Shown here: one piece after another, positions 22,553 to 31,978 of the stretch
Layout: each line of letters starts with the position of its first letter
Numbering within the stretch: the stretch's first letter is position 1
DNA from: Gimesia alba
GTDB lineage: Bacteria; Planctomycetota; Planctomycetia; Planctomycetales; Planctomycetaceae
Length of the DNA stretch: 64,000 bases
Reading direction: 5' to 3'
Assembly (NCBI RefSeq): GCF_007744675.1
Contig: NZ_CP036269.1
Coordinates: 248,001-312,000, forward strand
Notes under the pieces: generated by a model
What the model was told of the DNA's origin: nothing
Database searches by the model: none
Seen by the model: only the letters and a program-made list of their open reading frames with translations
Translations under genes and position numbers: made by a program

Positions 22553-23233
22553 ATGCCTAGAGCCAAACGAATATGTCCTGCCGGTGAGGTGTTTCATGTG
22601 CTGAACCGGTCTGTTGCGCGGCTGACTCTGTTTGAGAAGCCCGACGATTATGCTGCGTTCATGCGAGTGGTAGAAGAGACGTGGCAGAAGAATCCGCTGC
22701 CGATCTTTGCGATGTCGGTGATGCCCAACTACTGGCACTTTGTCGTGCGGCCCAAGACGGATACCCAGTTGACGGACTTCTTCCGACTGCTCACTGTCAC
22801 CCACACAATGCGCTGGCACGCTCACTATGCGACCGGTGGCACCGGGCACCTTTACCAGGGGCGCTTTAAGTCGTTCCCGATTCAGTCGGACGAACATTTA
22901 CTGACCGTCATGCGTTACGTGGAACGCAACCCCTTGCGGGCGAATCTGGTTCAGAAGGCAGAGGAGTGGGAGTACGGTTCCGCCTGGGCTCGGCAACAAA
23001 AAACGGCCGCACCGGAATGGCTGGCGACGCCGAAGAATCCACGGCTGCCACGAAACTGGCGGGCACTGGTCAATAAACCCCAGACCGATGCCGAGCTGGC
23101 CGCCCTCCGAAAATGCATCGTCCGCGGCACTCCTTTCGGCAACGAAAAATGGACCAGCAACACTGCCAAAAGGCTTTCATTGGAGAGCACCACCCGTCCC
23201 CGAGGCAGGCCACGCACCAGAAAAGAGTCCTGA
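22553..23233 (+). CDS. REP-associated tyrosine (Y1/IS200-like) transposase
   Basis: 226 residues. The Y1_Tnp (RAYT) pattern is clear: IFHVLNRSVAR-like start (VFHVLNRS), FMRVVEETW, then AMSVMPNYWHFVV where the HUH pair of normal RAYTs (N-H-V-H) is N-Y-W-H, then TGHLYQGRFKSFPI and the tyrosine in MRYVERNPLRANLV. RAYTs move REP palindromes and are usually single-copy. Flanked by perfect 22-bp inverted repeats; the right one contains the stop codon. The altered HUH motif may limit activity, though this YWH form appears common in this subgroup (recollection). Confidence 0.85.
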   Translation: MPRAKRICPAGEVFHVLNRSVARLTLFEKPDDYAAFMRVVEETWQKNPLPIFAMSVMPNYWHFVVRPKTDTQLTDFFRLLTVTHTMRWHAHYATGGTGHLYQGRFKSFPIQSDEHLLTVMRYVERNPLRANLVQKAEEWEYGSAWARQQKTAAPEWLATPKNPRLPRNWRALVNKPQTDAELAALRKCIVRGTPFGNEKWTSNTAKRLSLESTTRPRGRPRTRKES

Positions 23234-23250
23234 CCCCTTTTTAGTTATCC
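22840..23250. repeat. 411-bp tandem duplication, copy 1
   Basis: 3' two thirds of the RAYT gene with its right inverted repeat. It is repeated immediately downstream (23251-23661) with no difference visible. The end of each unit is TTAGTTATC. Confidence 0.85.
23221..23242. repeat. Right 22-bp inverted repeat of the RAYT unit
   Basis: AAAAGAGTCCTGACCCC followed by T5. It includes the last two sense codons and stop of the transposase gene. Confidence 0.9.
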
Positions 23251-23661
23251 CACCGGGCACCTTTACCAGGGGCGCTTTAAGTCGTTCCCGATTCAGTCGG
23301 ACGAACATTTACTGACCGTCATGCGTTACGTGGAACGCAACCCCTTGCGGGCGAATCTGGTTCAGAAGGCAGAGGAGTGGGAGTACGGTTCCGCCTGGGC
23401 TCGGCAACAAAAAACGGCCGCACCGGAATGGCTGGCGACGCCGAAGAATCCACGGCTGCCACGAAACTGGCGGGCACTGGTCAATAAACCCCAGACCGAT
23501 GCCGAGCTGGCCGCCCTCCGAAAATGCATCGTCCGCGGCACTCCTTTCGGCAACGAAAAATGGACCAGCAACACTGCCAAAAGGCTTTCATTGGAGAGCA
23601 CCACCCGTCCCCGAGGCAGGCCACGCACCAGAAAAGAGTCCTGACCCCTTTTTAGTTATCT
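23251..23661 (+). pseudogene. Truncated RAYT copy (tandem duplicate)
   Basis: Second 411-bp unit. It encodes only the C-terminal part (an open frame 23321-23644, 107 residues beginning at MRYVERNPLRAN), lacking the N-terminal motifs, so it cannot be an active transposase. It again ends with the 22-bp repeat (23632-23653). The identity to copy 1 means a very recent event or an assembly duplication. Confidence 0.85.
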
Positions 23662-24626
23662 TTTTTAGTTATCCGACGATTTCCCTTATCCGACGAGCGA
23701 CAGGTGTTGAAAGTTCATCTAAGCTGGTCTGGTGATATCTGGTAGGGTTGGTTTGCCGTTGGTTTGTTTTCGCACTCTGGTTGTAAACGGCGGTTGATGC
23801 CGACCTGCTCACTTTTTTGCAGGCCGCTCTGGTTCCAATTTCGCGGTGATTTGAAATGGAATGTCGCCAGGCGGGCGGCCACATAGGGCCGCTCCCTACT
23901 TTTGGTGGATGAATTTATGTTCTGCTTTTGTCAGATCATCTGTTGGTTTGCTGCTCGCTGCGTGCGGCCCGGATTTGTCTTGGGATTTGTCTCCGGGCTT
24001 ACTCGTGGTTGGAATGAAAATACAAAATCGGTGATGCAGATCATCTGCAAGGGCGTGAGGTGGTCAAGAGGCAAGGAAATTTTGATGTGGTGCGAACGGT
24101 GGTTGGCAGTGTGTCGCAAGAGGCGGAGAGTTTACCTGACGGTGTCGGAAATGCGCCGATGTGTGTCGACCCGCATAACTTTTGGAGGATTCCATTTGAA
24201 AAATTGCTCTGAAACCAGCGGTTTTTTGCAGGTGCGGTTAAAACCGGTTTCACAGTTTCACCTGAACCAGCAGTGCTCACGCGCGCGACGCGCAACAAGG
24301 GTTATCGCGGGTAGCACGGGGCGGTCAAGTGCAATTTGTGTACGGAAAATTTCAAAATCCCTGGTCTGTGGGCCGTTTTTCCGTGATCCATTTCTGGCTT
24401 CCCTTCGTCATAGAGTGTAGTATATACTTGTATTGTTCTGTTATGAAAATTGTGTAAACAGGGGAAAATTTGATTCTCTCTGACTTAAAAATAGAGAAAG
24501 CCGTTTCTTCCCGTTAGAATTTAGACTAAATTCAACTCCTTATGGTATCACATTTTATACAGGCCTAAGACCGACACTCCGGTCAACTTCATTTGATACA
24601 TCAGCTCCATTTTGAGGAACAACAGC
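23662..24626. other. 965-bp gene-poor region
   Basis: No convincing gene: a 172-codon open frame (23902-24420) has no ribosome site and an unnatural Cys/Arg/Trp-rich composition. GCGGCC (23875-23880) and GGGCCGC (23886-23892) make a hairpin inside a stretch that looks like an interspersed palindromic repeat. TGTAGTATATACTTGTAT near 24415 is AT-rich and may belong to the promoter of the ATPase gene. Confidence 0.45.
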
Positions 24627-26438
24627 GTGAAATTTTTCTGGGCGTGTCTTTTCGTAATGCTCTGCCTTACGGGATTCTTAACAGACATCCAAGCGCAACC
24701 GGTTCCAGATAGCGGCCGCGATACTGAAGAGACAAATCGCGTGGTCGCTGTTTCGAATGCGGGAGAATATCCGCCGCTACCGGTCCCGTTTTTTCGAGGC
24801 AATGGTCAAGCGAACTATATGCAGGGGTTTTATTTCCATTTCTGGAAATTTCTGCTGGTAGTATTGCTGTTCCTGCTGTGGGCCAAAACCTCGTATTGGG
24901 TTGATGAGGACAGTCGTGGATTAAAGATTGATACCGAGTTTTGGAGTTCGATCGTCCTGGTAGCCGGTGGACTCGGTTTTCTGTTCGTTTTCTGTATGCC
25001 CAGCTTTCTGCTTGGCTTTTTTATCCTGGCAGCAGCTTATGGTGCGCCGCTGGGGATGTATATTCGTGAGCGAAATGCCAAAGTTCCTGCTTCCAGCCGG
25101 GTGATGACTCCGGATCATATTCGGAACTTAACGCTGCGTTATCTGGCCCGGATGGGGATTCGGGTGGGCGGCAAGAAGACACAGCAGGCAGCGGTCGGCC
25201 CCGAAATTCGGTTTATCGGGAGGTCGGCAACCGGGCGGGGTGATGATCCTGCCAGTTCTCGCCGCGTGGAAAATTCACGTGGTTTCCTGGCTGCCAAAGA
25301 GCTGGTATATGATGCGGTCATGCGTCGCGCGACTGACGTGCATCTGGAGCCAAAAGAGGATGAGGTAGGAGTGCGTCTGCGTATTGACGGTGTGATGTAC
25401 CCTACTGAAGGATTTGACCGTTCGATTGGTGAAGCAGTTCTGAATATTTTCAAGGTGCTGGGAGCGATGGATATTACCGAGAAGCGTCGTCCGCAGGACG
25501 GCAGTTTCCGCGCCATCATGCCCGATCGTGAAATTGACTTTCGTCTCGCCAGTCAGGGAACCCGGCACGGCGAAAAAATGAGTTTGCGTATCCTGGACCA
25601 GACGAATTCGATCGCCTCGTTAACAGAGTTGGGGATTCGAAAACAGCTGGTTGATAAGCTGAGTTCGATCGTCAAACAGCCACATGGTCTGTTTTTATGC
25701 TGTGGTCCTACGGGTGCGGGTAAATCAACTACCTTGTTTGCGGCTTTGCATGAAATTGATCCTTATCAGCGCAATATTATTACGATTGAAGATCCTGTCG
25801 AATATCGGATCGATAATGTTTCACAGATTGAAATCAACCAGAAGGCCGGCCAGACGTTTGCCGAGTCTTTAAGAAGTATTTTGCGTCAAGACCCGGACGT
25901 GGTCATGATCGGCGAAATTCGAGATGCGGAGACGGCGCGGATTGCCTGTCAGGCGGCGAATACCGGTCATATGGTGTTTTCCACGGTGCACGCCAACGAT
26001 ACCTTTACTGCCTTGTATCGATTGCTCGACCTGGAAATCGAGCCGTTCATGCTGGCCAGTTCACTCTCGGCTCTGCTGGCACAGCGCTTGGCGCGGCGGC
26101 TGTGTCCTGACTGTAAAGAAGCGTATCAACCGAATCCGGAGTTTTTGAAGAAAGCGAATCTGCCGCCTGATAAGGTCAAATGTTTTTACCGGCAGCCGAA
26201 AAATCCGGAAATTGTCTGCCCCACATGTGGTGGTCTGGGATACAGAGGTCGGATTAGTGTTGTCGAGCTTCTGGAATTCAATGAGCGGATGCGTGATATG
26301 ATTCGTGATACTTCCGGTATGTCTCAACTCAAGGCACAGGCACGAAAGAACGGCATGTTGTATATGAAAGAGGAAGGTCTGCGGCTTGTCGTGAAGGGAG
26401 TCACATCCATTGACGAATTATTGCGGGTAGTGAAGTGA
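24627..26438 (+). CDS. Membrane-tethered GspE/PilB-type secretion ATPase
   Basis: 603 residues from GTG 24627, preceded by GAGG with 9-nt spacing (a TTG at 24612 is in frame but less likely). Unlike normal cytoplasmic GspE/PilB it starts with a signal-like helix (residues 1-25) and has three more hydrophobic helices up to about residue 145. The ATPase follows: DVHLEPKEDEVGVRLRIDG, Walker A GPTGAGKST near 360, IEDPVEYRI, DPDVVMIGEIRDAETA, HANDT and the zinc tetracysteine C-P-D-C ... C-P-T-C. It powers pilus or type II secretion assembly. A CvpA-like membrane gene follows at 92 bp. Confidence 0.9.
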   Translation: MKFFWACLFVMLCLTGFLTDIQAQPVPDSGRDTEETNRVVAVSNAGEYPPLPVPFFRGNGQANYMQGFYFHFWKFLLVVLLFLLWAKTSYWVDEDSRGLKIDTEFWSSIVLVAGGLGFLFVFCMPSFLLGFFILAAAYGAPLGMYIRERNAKVPASSRVMTPDHIRNLTLRYLARMGIRVGGKKTQQAAVGPEIRFIGRSATGRGDDPASSRRVENSRGFLAAKELVYDAVMRRATDVHLEPKEDEVGVRLRIDGVMYPTEGFDRSIGEAVLNIFKVLGAMDITEKRRPQDGSFRAIMPDREIDFRLASQGTRHGEKMSLRILDQTNSIASLTELGIRKQLVDKLSSIVKQPHGLFLCCGPTGAGKSTTLFAALHEIDPYQRNIITIEDPVEYRIDNVSQIEINQKAGQTFAESLRSILRQDPDVVMIGEIRDAETARIACQAANTGHMVFSTVHANDTFTALYRLLDLEIEPFMLASSLSALLAQRLARRLCPDCKEAYQPNPEFLKKANLPPDKVKCFYRQPKNPEIVCPTCGGLGYRGRISVVELLEFNERMRDMIRDTSGMSQLKAQARKNGMLYMKEEGLRLVVKGVTSIDELLRVVK

Positions 26439-26529
26439 CCTCGCGAGATGTCTTTTGCTGCCTGAGCTGGTTTTAAATTGATTTACACTATCATTTTGGT
26501 TTTGATCTGATTCATTCTGGACTTCGACT

Positions 26530-27195
26530 ATGATCGACATATTGTTACTGGCAATCTTGGGAATTGTGACCTGGTGTGTTGCCAGTGAAGGGGCCTGGGG
26601 CGCCGCGTTTATTTTTGTCTCGGTACTTCTCGCCGGTTTACTTGCGATGAATTATTTCGAACCTCTGGCAACGTTTTTGACGAATAATGTTGCCAGTTCG
26701 GGGACCTGGCGTCTGCGCTGGGACAGTATTGCGCTGGTTGGCCTGTTTGTGGGATTTATTTTTCTCTTTCGCGAGATCACAGTCCGGATTGCGCCCACTT
26801 ATATGCAGGTTCATCCGCTGGTCCATGAAATTGCACGTTGGGGATTTGCCGCGATGACCGGTTATATTGCGATGGCATTTTTGCTGACCGCGTTACACAC
26901 CACTCCTCTGCCTCGTGAGTTTGCCGGTTTTACTCCCGAACGAAATAACTTTTTTGGAGTGGTCGCCCCTGATCGTCAATGGCTGGGGTTCACTCAATAT
27001 GTTTCAGAAAAGTCGATGCGCAACGGTGCGATGGGGCATCTGTTTGACGGTCCTGAATACAGTTTCCCTCAGCAATCAAACAATATTTGGCCTTCGTTTC
27101 CGATTCGATATGCCTCACGCCGGGGGAGCGGAGCGTCTGCAGGGGTAGCTCCTGCCAAACCCGCTTCCGAAGAGAAAGCCAGCCGCTCCTTTTAG
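26530..27195 (+). CDS. CvpA-like membrane protein
   Basis: 221 residues with four hydrophobic helices (IDILLLAILGIVTWCVASEG, AAFIFVSVLLAGLLAM, SIALVGLFVGFIFLF, GFAAMTGYIAMAFLL), laid out like CvpA, and a polar C-terminal tail of about 90 residues rich in Pro, Ser and Ala. No ribosome site stands out; the start is the first ATG. It is probably cotranscribed with the ATPase gene. Function in planctomycetes unknown. Confidence 0.7.
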   Translation: MIDILLLAILGIVTWCVASEGAWGAAFIFVSVLLAGLLAMNYFEPLATFLTNNVASSGTWRLRWDSIALVGLFVGFIFLFREITVRIAPTYMQVHPLVHEIARWGFAAMTGYIAMAFLLTALHTTPLPREFAGFTPERNNFFGVVAPDRQWLGFTQYVSEKSMRNGAMGHLFDGPEYSFPQQSNNIWPSFPIRYASRRGSGASAGVAPAKPASEEKASRSF

Positions 27196-27199
27196 GTGG

Positions 27200-27820
27200 T
27201 CAGGCACTCTCGCGCTGGAAGAGGTCGACCAACTGTGGGATGAATCGTTCAAAGGCCCGTGCGCGGTGGCTGAGATGCTGTTTGACAATGGGTGCTAATT
27301 CGCCGAATGTCTTATGCAGCTCAATGATTTCGAAATAGGGGTCGTAACCAAATCCGTTCTGGCCGCGCGGTGCTTCGGTCATGCGACCTCGACAGCGGGC
27401 TTCCACCTGCAGGCAGATCTCGCCTTTCGGATTCGACAGTGCGACGTTACAGACATAGGCGGCGGTTCGTTTTTCTTGAGGGACGCCTGCCAGTTCCTGG
27501 ATCATTTTCGCGTTATTCTTTTCATCAGTGGCATCTTCACCGCTGAAACGGGCAGAATAAATTCCCGGTGCGCCGTTCAGAGCATCGATCATCAAACCAC
27601 TGTCTTCGCCAATCGTCCACTGTGAAATTGTGCGGGCGGTCTCAGATGCTTTTTTGGCAGCATTCTCTGCGAAGGTACTGCCATCCTCCACAACTTCCTG
27701 AGCTTCCGGATAGTCGGCGACACTTTGGACCTGGATGCCATGCGGTTGCAGTAACTCGGAAATCTCAGCTGCTTTTTTTTGATTACGGCTGGCTAGAACA
27801 ATGACGGGGTGTTGTGACAT
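27200..27820 (-). CDS. rdgB: XTP/dITP diphosphatase (RdgB/HAM1)
   Basis: 206 residues. The signature VLASRNQKKAAEISELL, then STFAENAAKKASETA, GEDSGLMIDALNGAPGIYSARFSGEDA and GFGYDPYF, FGEL, LSHRARA. It removes damaged purine triphosphates (ITP, XTP) from the nucleotide pool, in the cytoplasm, as a dimer. It converges on the CvpA-like gene with only 4 bp between them. Confidence 0.95.
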   Translation of the reverse strand: MSQHPVIVLASRNQKKAAEISELLQPHGIQVQSVADYPEAQEVVEDGSTFAENAAKKASETARTISQWTIGEDSGLMIDALNGAPGIYSARFSGEDATDEKNNAKMIQELAGVPQEKRTAAYVCNVALSNPKGEICLQVEARCRGRMTEAPRGQNGFGYDPYFEIIELHKTFGELAPIVKQHLSHRARAFERFIPQLVDLFQRESA

Positions 27821-27889
27821 GATCGCGTGGAATTTCTAGAGGATCGATAACAGACATACCAGGTCGGAGCAGGCGGTGTTACCGCGCAA

Positions 27890-27946
27890 AAAAGAAGCCT
27901 TCCCGACTTCAGGCACTGTAACAGGCCGTATTGACAGAGGGAAGGC
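27890..27946 (-). terminator. Terminator of the SPOR-like gene
   Basis: GCCTTCCC (27897-27904) and GGGAAGGC (27939-27946) pair. Read on the minus strand the hairpin is followed by TTCTTTTTT. Confidence 0.6.
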
Positions 27947-27978
27947 TACCACGATAATCTGATTCAGCCGGATTTGAA

Positions 27979-29052
27979 TTACCGGGCTTTGGGGTTTTGA
28001 ATCAACGTTGGTTTGGGATCAAACACCCATGATGCGGCCGGTGGTGACTGTGGAGTTTTGCCGGGAATCACGAAGTACTCTGCGGTCATCGTTTCCACGT
28101 TTGTTTCGGGATGCGGTTTCAGTTTGGAACCGAACAGTTTGGCGTAAGAGGCAATCCGAGGATCGTCTGCTGAATCAAAGGAGCCTACTGTCACGATGGA
28201 TCGATATTTTTCATGCAGGACATAAGCATCAATATTCCGTGCAGAGCCGGCAGGGAACCCATAGCTTTTGGCGTTTCGTAATGCTTTCGCCAGGGTCCAG
28301 GCATTTTCTGCTGCCTGATCCAGACTGTTGCTGACTTTTAAGTCGCTGCTGGAGGCATTCTGGAAGCGGGAAGTTGCTGTTTTGGTGACGGAGTTACCAT
28401 AAAATGAAGCGACCACCAGAGAATATTTTCCTTTGTTTTTCAGAAGAGAATATTCAATTCCGGAGTTCAGTTTGGCGATCAGTGGGTCCTGTTTTCGCTG
28501 TGCGACTTCCTGTGGTGAAAGCAGCGGGTTGATCGTGAGAAACGCACCACTGAGCGGACCTGGTTGTCCGGGCGTTTTATTATAAACGCCATTTTCGGTC
28601 AGGACTTCGGGGTGAAAGTTTTTGATGTATTTCAAAGTCTTCTGGGCAACGTTGTCTTCACTGTCAGAATAATTGCCTGCGATTACAGAAATCATGGCGC
28701 GCTGTGCTGCATAGCTGCGGCGTTCTTCTCGGCCGAGGCGGTCCAGTGTATTGAAGCGTTGAATGACAGATTCCTGGCTGAAGGTGTAAGCCGGAATCCC
28801 GCGTTTCCGTAGTTCGTAAACCAGTTCATCGGCGGCTTCCTGAGCACTCAAACCTTTTGAGCGTCGGCTTTCAGGAATGTCTCGCAGACTGGCGACCATG
28901 ATCATCCAAGGTCCATGCCGTTTGGTGAGCTTGTATTTCTTACCTTGAACGGCTTCAATTCTGGCATCTGCTTCGGGTACAATTCCCGTCACGCAGATGG
29001 CGATTGCGAATGTGATGATCAGGCTTTTCTTGAACAGTTGCAGGGTCCGCAT
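27979..29052 (-). CDS. Secreted SPOR-like hypothetical protein
   Basis: 357 residues from ATG 29052 with AAGGGA at 7-nt spacing; the open frame extends to 29124 but that would hide the signal peptide (ITFAIAICVTGIVPEADA). Three segments (WMIMVASLRD, YSLVVASFYGNS, YRSIVTVGSFDSADD) have the short beta-strand pattern of SPOR repeats, which bind denuded peptidoglycan; this is only a resemblance. Planctomycetes have thin or atypical walls, so the ligand is unclear. Monocistronic with a terminator. Confidence 0.6.
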   Translation of the reverse strand: MRTLQLFKKSLIITFAIAICVTGIVPEADARIEAVQGKKYKLTKRHGPWMIMVASLRDIPESRRSKGLSAQEAADELVYELRKRGIPAYTFSQESVIQRFNTLDRLGREERRSYAAQRAMISVIAGNYSDSEDNVAQKTLKYIKNFHPEVLTENGVYNKTPGQPGPLSGAFLTINPLLSPQEVAQRKQDPLIAKLNSGIEYSLLKNKGKYSLVVASFYGNSVTKTATSRFQNASSSDLKVSNSLDQAAENAWTLAKALRNAKSYGFPAGSARNIDAYVLHEKYRSIVTVGSFDSADDPRIASYAKLFGSKLKPHPETNVETMTAEYFVIPGKTPQSPPAASWVFDPKPTLIQNPKAR

Positions 29053-29418
29053 ATCAGTATCCCTTCTGAAAGCGTCCGAACCGGATGGTTTGAATTTAAG
29101 TGAAGAGGCGCTGTTTCCTCCCAACTTCCTGTTGGGGAAATGACCTCGAAAATAGACTGTATTTGCAGTGTTGATGTTGAGCTGCCTCAGACATGTGGCG
29201 GGAGTCTAGCACTTCTGTAAAATTGAGTCTAGAGGTGATTTATCCGGCCCGTTTCTAAGCCGGAATTGACGTAAAAAGAATGGCATGAGTAAGAGAATTT
29301 CAATTCTGGTTTCCAATCGGGGTGGATGTTTCATACAATCTAAGTGTATATGGAATAACAGGATAAGCTTGGTGATAACTTCCCTTCAGGGAGCCGACAG
29401 AAATCAGGGCGAGAGCAG
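29053..29418. other. Divergent intergenic region
   Basis: 366 bp between the secreted protein (minus) and the phosphoesterase (plus). No gene; an AT-rich stretch at 29320-29360 (ATACAATCTAAGTGTATATGG) could hold a promoter, but no clear pair is seen. Confidence 0.35.
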
Positions 29419-30111
29419 ATGCGTGTGCTTGTGATATCGGATATTCATTCAAACTGGGCGGCGCTCTCTGCCATCCAGGAAGAGTTCGATTACTGCCTCT
29501 GCATCGGTGATCTGGTTGATTATGGTACGGACCCATTACCCTGCATTGAATGGGTCAAGCAGAACGTGACTGCCTGCGTGCGCGGGAATCATGATCATGC
29601 AGTGGCGCAGCGCGTGGAAGCCAAAGGGACCACCGGCTTTCGTAAACTGGCCTGTTTCACGCGGCCTCTGCATTGGGAACTATTGGATCGTGTCAGAATG
29701 AAATATCTGGCGCGACTGCCGATTTCGCAGCAGGTGACCATCGAAGGCACCACATTTTATCTGGTGCATGGAACGCCCCGTGATCCCCTGGATGAATATC
29801 TGGGCGATAATCAGGCCGCCTGGAATGCGCGGTTACAGGGCATCAATGCCGATTTTATTTGTGTCGGCCATACCCATATTCCTTTTCACCTTGATCTGGG
29901 TGAGAAGCAGGTGGTCAATCCGGGAAGTGTCGGGCAGCCACGGGATGGAGACCCCCGTTGCTCCTACGCGATCATTGAAGACGGAAAAGTCACCCTGAAG
30001 CGGAAAGAATACGATATTCCAGCAGCGATTCGTCAGATGGAAGAAATGGGACTGACCGGAGAATCGCTGGAAATGGCTTCCAGCGTCCTCCTGAATGGTC
30101 GTCTGTCCTGA
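29419..30111 (+). CDS. YfcE/MJ0936-type metallophosphoesterase
   Basis: 230 residues. Dimetal motifs in order: SDIHSN, GDLVDYG, RGNHDH, VHGTPRDP and GHTHIPF. The Asp/His/Asn ligands fit calcineurin-like phosphoesterases acting on phosphodiesters. The extra C-terminal residues (about 190-230) are helical. Alone on the plus strand; cytoplasmic. The substrate cannot be told. Confidence 0.88.
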   Translation: MRVLVISDIHSNWAALSAIQEEFDYCLCIGDLVDYGTDPLPCIEWVKQNVTACVRGNHDHAVAQRVEAKGTTGFRKLACFTRPLHWELLDRVRMKYLARLPISQQVTIEGTTFYLVHGTPRDPLDEYLGDNQAAWNARLQGINADFICVGHTHIPFHLDLGEKQVVNPGSVGQPRDGDPRCSYAIIEDGKVTLKRKEYDIPAAIRQMEEMGLTGESLEMASSVLLNGRLS

Positions 30112-30159
30112 TTTTGCTAGGTAGCGTTTCTAAATTTGAACGGTGGCTACCCAAGACGT

Positions 30160-30199
30160 CCAACCGGGGCTAACGCCCTGCGGCTAGTGGCTTTTTTTG
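30160..30199. repeat. Interspersed palindromic repeat with T tract
   Basis: CCAACCGGGGCTAACGCCC then TGCGGCTAGTGGC and T7. It looks like the widespread planctomycete GGGCGTTAGCCCCGGTTG-type repeat (recollection). It may also terminate transcription from the plus-strand phosphoesterase gene. Confidence 0.4.
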
Positions 30200-30312
30200 C
30201 GGTCATAGTCCAAGAAACAAAGGCAATATCACAGCATCGGCTACGGTTTGATCTTACATAACTCACTCTATCGATCGCAAAATCACGCTCAAAACTATTA
30301 AATAAACACTAC

Positions 30313-31770
30313 CTAGGCCTGTGGTTCGGTCATGCTCATGGGATCGAGGGCTTCTTTGAGCGTTTCTTCAGGCAGAATTTTTTGCTCGGAACATAATTCC
30401 CGAATGGTCTTGCCTGACTTGAAGGCTTCTTTGGCGAGCGCCGAGGCTTTCTCGTAACCAATATGCGGGTTCAAGCTGGTCACCATCGAGAGGCTGTTTT
30501 CGACGGCTGCATTGCAGGCTTCTTTATTCGCTTCCATATTGTCAGAGCAGAGTCTCACAAATTCGTTGCTGGAATTGGCGAGCAGGTGAATGCTTTCCAG
30601 AGCCGTGAATCCCATCACGGGCATCATGATATTCAGCTGGAACTGTCCACCGGCGGCCCCCGACATGGTAATCGTCTGGTCGTTGCCGATGACGCGGGTA
30701 CTGGCCTGCATCATGCTTTCGCACATTACTGGATTGACTTTTCCGGGCATGATCGAGCTGCCGGGTTGGAGGTCGGGGATTTTGACTTCATAGAAACCGC
30801 AGCGAGGACCGGAGCCGAGCCAGCGGATATTATTGGAAACATTGAACAGCGTGGTCGCGATGGTTTTCAGTTCGGCGTGGCATTCCACCAGGCCGTCCCG
30901 TTGTGCATTCGCTTCAAAGTGATTGGCTGCTTCGACGAAGGCAATCCCCGTCAGTTTTGCGAGTTCTGCACTCACGCGGTGACCAAATTCGGGGTGGGTG
31001 TTAATTCCCGAGCCGACCGCGGTGCCGCCGACGGGCAATTCATAGACGGCTGCCGCTGCTCGCTTGGCACGTTCGACACAGAGTTCCAGTTGACGGGCAA
31101 AGCCGCCAAATTCCTGTCCCAGTCGGAGCGGCGTGGCATCGGCCAGGTGTGTGCGGCCGATTTTGATAATCTGATCCCAGTCTTTGGCTTTTTGTGCCAG
31201 GCTGGCGGCGAATTTTTCGAGGCCCGGGATCAAATGATTGTGAATGCTGGAAGCGACGGCGACATGGATGGCGGTCGGAAAAGTATCGTTGGTACTTTGA
31301 CCCATATTGACGTGGTCGTTCGGGTGCACGGACTTTTCCGGAGCAAACCGGTCTTCCCCGAGAATCTCAATCGCCCGATTGCTGATGACTTCGTTAACAT
31401 TCATATTGCTCGACGTTCCCGAGCCAGTCTGGTAGACATCGATGGGGAACTGGTCGTCAAATTTGCCTTCAGCCACTTCGGTCGCCGCTGCGATCAGGGC
31501 TTTGATTTGTGTGTCGTTGAGAGGGTTTTTACCGGTTCCGGCCAGCTTTCCGATATCACGATTGGCATGAGCGGCCGCCAGTTTGACCTGTCCCATGGCA
31601 TGAATCAGGCTGGGGGGCAGGGTATTGCCGGAGATTTGAAAATTCTCGACGGCCCGTTGTGTTTGTGCGCCGTAATAGGCGTCTGCTGGAACCTGCACTT
31701 CACCCATTGAATCACGTTCGGTTCGAAACCCGGACATTGGTTTGCTTCCTGTCTCTGCTAGAGTTGCCAA
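30313..31770 (-). CDS. fumC: Class II fumarate hydratase
   Basis: 485 residues, the usual length of FumC plus a short N-terminal extension. Signatures: DSMGEVQVPADAYYGAQTQRA, SSNMNVNEV, HPNDHVNMGQSTND, GRTHLADATPL and the family motif GSSIMPGKVNP. It converts fumarate to malate in the TCA cycle as an iron-free tetramer. It lies downstream of a PVC dehydrogenase gene but is separated by a terminator. A 415-codon frame on the other strand is its shadow. Confidence 0.97.
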   Translation of the reverse strand: MATLAETGSKPMSGFRTERDSMGEVQVPADAYYGAQTQRAVENFQISGNTLPPSLIHAMGQVKLAAAHANRDIGKLAGTGKNPLNDTQIKALIAAATEVAEGKFDDQFPIDVYQTGSGTSSNMNVNEVISNRAIEILGEDRFAPEKSVHPNDHVNMGQSTNDTFPTAIHVAVASSIHNHLIPGLEKFAASLAQKAKDWDQIIKIGRTHLADATPLRLGQEFGGFARQLELCVERAKRAAAAVYELPVGGTAVGSGINTHPEFGHRVSAELAKLTGIAFVEAANHFEANAQRDGLVECHAELKTIATTLFNVSNNIRWLGSGPRCGFYEVKIPDLQPGSSIMPGKVNPVMCESMMQASTRVIGNDQTITMSGAAGGQFQLNIMMPVMGFTALESIHLLANSSNEFVRLCSDNMEANKEACNAAVENSLSMVTSLNPHIGYEKASALAKEAFKSGKTIRELCSEQKILPEETLKEALDPMSMTEPQA

Positions 31771-31884
31771 GTGTCTGATCAGGCCTGGAATGACACGTTG
31801 TCTGAGTGGACCGCATGCTCGTTGGCGTGCTCGTCGCGACTTCCTGTCAGTTCAAGATTGATTGACTACTAGAGTAAATATAAA

Positions 31885-31918
31885 AAGAGCCGGCTCTCAA
31901 ATGGTTTTGAAAGCCGGC
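31885..31918 (-). terminator. Terminator of the PVC dehydrogenase gene
   Basis: GCCGGCT-C-TCAAA and TTTGA-A-AGCCGGC form a long stem (31889-31918) followed, on the minus strand, by CTTTTTA. Confidence 0.8.
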
Positions 31919-31978
31919 CTTAATTCTAGCAAGTTGTCCTGTATTCTCAATCGCCGTTCGATTTCAGACCAAAAATGC

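Noticed and set aside
23902-24420. 172-codon open frame on the plus strand
   Set aside because: No ribosome site and unnatural Cys/Trp/Arg-rich composition; no family features.
30463-31710. 415-codon open frame on the plus strand
   Set aside because: Antisense shadow of fumC, whose motifs are unambiguous.
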